A stretch of 64,000 nucleotides of DNA from JAKAWQ01 sp963745975. GTDB lineage: Bacteria; Pseudomonadota; Alphaproteobacteria; Acetobacterales; Acetobacteraceae. Below, piece after piece: positions 62,680-64,000 of this stretch (position 1 is the stretch's first letter; each line of letters starts with the position of its first letter). Where the stretch lies: the NCBI GenBank assembly GCA_963745975.1, contig CAVUZJ010000005.1, positions 496,001 to 560,000 on the forward strand, in the 5' to 3' direction. Made by a program: the position numbers and the translations under genes. Below the pieces are notes generated by a model that saw nothing but the letters and a program-made list of their open reading frames with translations, was not told the origin of the DNA and did no database searches.

Positions 62680-63132
62680 TCAGAATATCTTGTTGATGAG
62701 ATCGTCCCCGAGCCCGAAGCCGAGGCCCATCTCCATCGCGCGGCCGAACCCGGAGTTGAGCAAGCCGCCCAGCATTCCCCCCATTCCGCCGCCCATGCCC
62801 GGCCCGCCATAGCCGCCCTGGTAGGCGCCGCCCATGCCCATGCCGGGCTGGGGCGATCCGCCCCAGGGGCCCTGCTGCGGCACCTGCGCAAGCGCCTGGC
62901 CCTGGTTGGCAGCGAAGCCGTGCAAGGCTTGGAGCAGAAGCCCGACCTGGTTCTGCTCCGCCTGGATCGCCAGCGCCACCGACTTGAGGTCGAGCAGCCA
63001 TTCCTTCGCGTCCTGATTGCCGGCCTTGGCGGCGTCGGAGAGCTTGCCGGCAAGGTCGCGGATCTCCTGGATGGTCTCCTGCGCCTGGCTTTGTAGCTGC
63101 TGGTACTGCTGGTCGATGGTGGCGACGTCCAT
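62680..63132 (-). CDS. Hypothetical protein with Gly-rich C-terminal region
   Basis: A 150-residue protein of unknown family. The first 75 residues are helical and Gln/Ala-rich (QQYQQLQSQAQETIQEIRDL), likely coiled coil; the rest is Gly/Met-rich (GGGMGGMLGGLLNSGFGRAM) and ends FGLGDDLINKIF. No signal peptide. An AGAGGA ribosome site precedes the ATG at 63132. The glycine-rich part resembles DUF1517- or YgiB-like membrane-associated tails only by composition. Confidence 0.7.
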   Translation of the reverse strand: MDVATIDQQYQQLQSQAQETIQEIRDLAGKLSDAAKAGNQDAKEWLLDLKSVALAIQAEQNQVGLLLQALHGFAANQGQALAQVPQQGPWGGSPQPGMGMGGAYQGGYGGPGMGGGMGGMLGGLLNSGFGRAMEMGLGFGLGDDLINKIF

Positions 63133-63146
63133 GTTCGTCCTCTTGC

Positions 63147-63186
63147 ATTGTTCCCGGGCGATTGTTCCCGGGCATCGTTCCCGGGC
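63147..63186. repeat. Three 13-14-bp direct repeats upstream of Gly-rich gene
   Basis: ATTGTTCCCGGGCG, ATTGTTCCCGGGC and ATCGTTCCCGGGC are arranged head to tail starting 15 bp upstream of the Gly-rich gene's start codon. Each holds the palindrome CCCGGG. They could be regulator sites or a simple slippage repeat. Confidence 0.7.
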
Positions 63187-63338
63187 ACGTCCCCCGGATT
63201 CCCTCGCGGCCGGTTCTCGGCTAGAGCGTGCGGCCCCGACGCGGAGCATGCCCTTTCCTTTTGCCGGGCCGGTTCCTGTGCTCCCGCTCGAGCGCGCTCG
63301 GCTGTAGCACCGACTATATCGGTCGTGCGAGGTGCAAG

Positions 63339-64000
63339 ATGAAGGCCGTCGCCTATACCCACGCCCGCCCCGTGGACCACGAGGACGCGCTCCTCGACGT
63401 GGAGTTGCCGGACCCGGTGCCACGGCACCGCGACATCCTGGTCGAGGTGAAGGCGGTCTCGGTGAACCCGGTGGACACCAAGGTCCGGCGCAATGCGGAC
63501 CCGGTGGGAGAGCCAAGGGTGCTCGGCTTCGACGCGGCCGGGGTGGTGAGCGCGATCGGGCCCGAGGCGACGCTGTTCGGCGTGGGCGATGCGGTCTGGT
63601 ACGCGGGCAGCATCGCCCGGCCCGGCAGCGATGCCGAGCTCCAGCTGGTGGACGAGCGCATCGTCGGCCGCAAGCCGGCGTCGCTTTCGTTTGCCGAGGC
63701 GGCCGCGCTGCCGCTCACCTCGATCACCGCCTGGGAGATGCTCTTCGAGCGCCTGCGCATCCCGCTCGGCCCGCACCGCGAAGGCACGCTGCTCATCATC
63801 GGCGGGGCCGGCGGCGTCGGCTCGATCGCGATTCAGCTCGCCCGCCAGCTCACCGGCGTGAGCGTGATCGCGACCGCGAGCCGGCCGGAGACGCGCGAGT
63901 GGTGCCTCTCGCTCGGCGCGCACGAGGTGATCGACCATACGGCCGACTTGCCCGCCGAGCTCAGGCGCGCGGGCGTGGCCGGCGCCGAATACATCTTCTC
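63339..64000 (+). CDS. Zinc-binding-type alcohol dehydrogenase/quinone reductase family protein (3' end outside window)
   Basis: The first 220 residues of a medium-chain dehydrogenase/reductase. MKAVAYTHARPVDHEDALLD, SVNPVDTKVRRNADP and VLGFDAAGVVSAIGPEA form the catalytic domain; LLIIGGAGGVGSIAIQLARQ is the NADP loop near 150. The sequence follows the zinc-binding alcohol dehydrogenase family protein subgroup that lacks structural-zinc cysteines. The gene continues beyond the right edge. Confidence 0.9.
   Translation, partial: MKAVAYTHARPVDHEDALLDVELPDPVPRHRDILVEVKAVSVNPVDTKVRRNADPVGEPRVLGFDAAGVVSAIGPEATLFGVGDAVWYAGSIARPGSDAELQLVDERIVGRKPASLSFAEAAALPLTSITAWEMLFERLRIPLGPHREGTLLIIGGAGGVGSIAIQLARQLTGVSVIATASRPETREWCLSLGAHEVIDHTADLPAELRRAGVAGAEYIF

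Overview
The window is chromosomal DNA of a G+C-rich bacterium (visibly near 70% G+C, judged by eye). Gene content and order fit an alphaproteobacterium, most likely Rhodospirillales/Acetobacteraceae-like: a zapE-mdh-sucC-sucD-sucA-sucB run, sdhC-sdhD-sdhA-sdhB, an SdhAF4 homologue, a ccmCDEFGHI run for c-type cytochromes, uvrC-pgsA-moaD-moaE, and the small GC-rich hairpins common between genes in that group. The family-level placement is inference. No phage, plasmid, transposase, CRISPR array or rRNA operon is visible.

Layout. 1-6.2 kb: TCA-cycle genes on the minus strand (sucB partial, sucA, sucD, sucC, mdh), with zapE upstream. 7.6-8.7 kb: a 2OG-Fe(II) oxygenase overlapping a Zur-like regulator. 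8.9-12.7 kb: succinate dehydrogenase, with a GlsB-type membrane protein gene between sdhA and sdhB. 12.7-14.8 kb: glutamine-dependent NAD synthetase. 14.9-16.5 kb: a small membrane-anchored protein and a phosphoribosyltransferase set among copies of a 143-bp structured repeat. 16.5-24.5 kb: rsmD, a pseudouridine synthase, a GATase1 hydrolase and a LysR regulator in one overlapping chain, then pirin, a YoaK-type membrane protein, tadA, ohr, a TAXI-type binding protein and an RpfF-like (DSF synthase) gene behind an unusual hairpin leader. 24.6-27.1 kb: acs and an EVE protein. 27.2-32.4 kb: cytochrome c maturation genes, then SdhAF4. 32.6-35.6 kb: a two-part methyltransferase, folD, yggT and tRNA-Ala(CGC). 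35.7-40 kb: an isochorismatase-like hydrolase, an MFS transporter, a 2-hydroxyacid dehydrogenase and an orphan solute-binding protein. 40.2-43.3 kb: a compact sensory cassette (lone receiver, MEDS protein, GAF-PAS-PAS histidine kinase). 43.4-50.8 kb: VOC and GST proteins, rpsF-rpsR-rplI, cfa, nadK, a nitrilase and two little-known proteins. 50.9-53.7 kb: phnW-like aminotransferase and a frameshifted fhs. 53.7-58.5 kb: DinB, a REC-PAS-GGDEF-EAL protein, a decayed gluconolactonase and nhaA. 58.5-64 kb: moaE-moaD-lipoprotein-pgsA-uvrC, a Gly-rich protein and a truncated zinc-type alcohol dehydrogenase.

How it fits together. Most of the window supports aerobic respiration: TCA enzymes, succinate dehydrogenase and its assembly factor, cytochrome c biogenesis and NAD supply. 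The accessory interest lies in signalling (RpfF, the MEDS cassette, the c-di-GMP protein) and in two families of intergenic structured repeats that sit at gene ends. One repeat family keeps the pairing of its terminal hairpin while the stem sequence differs between copies. A frameshift in fhs and a gluconolactonase remnant show local gene decay or, for fhs, possible sequencing error. I do not see a clearly new multi-gene defence or biosynthetic system; the best candidates for undescribed biology are the RpfF leader, the covarying repeat and the MEDS cassette.
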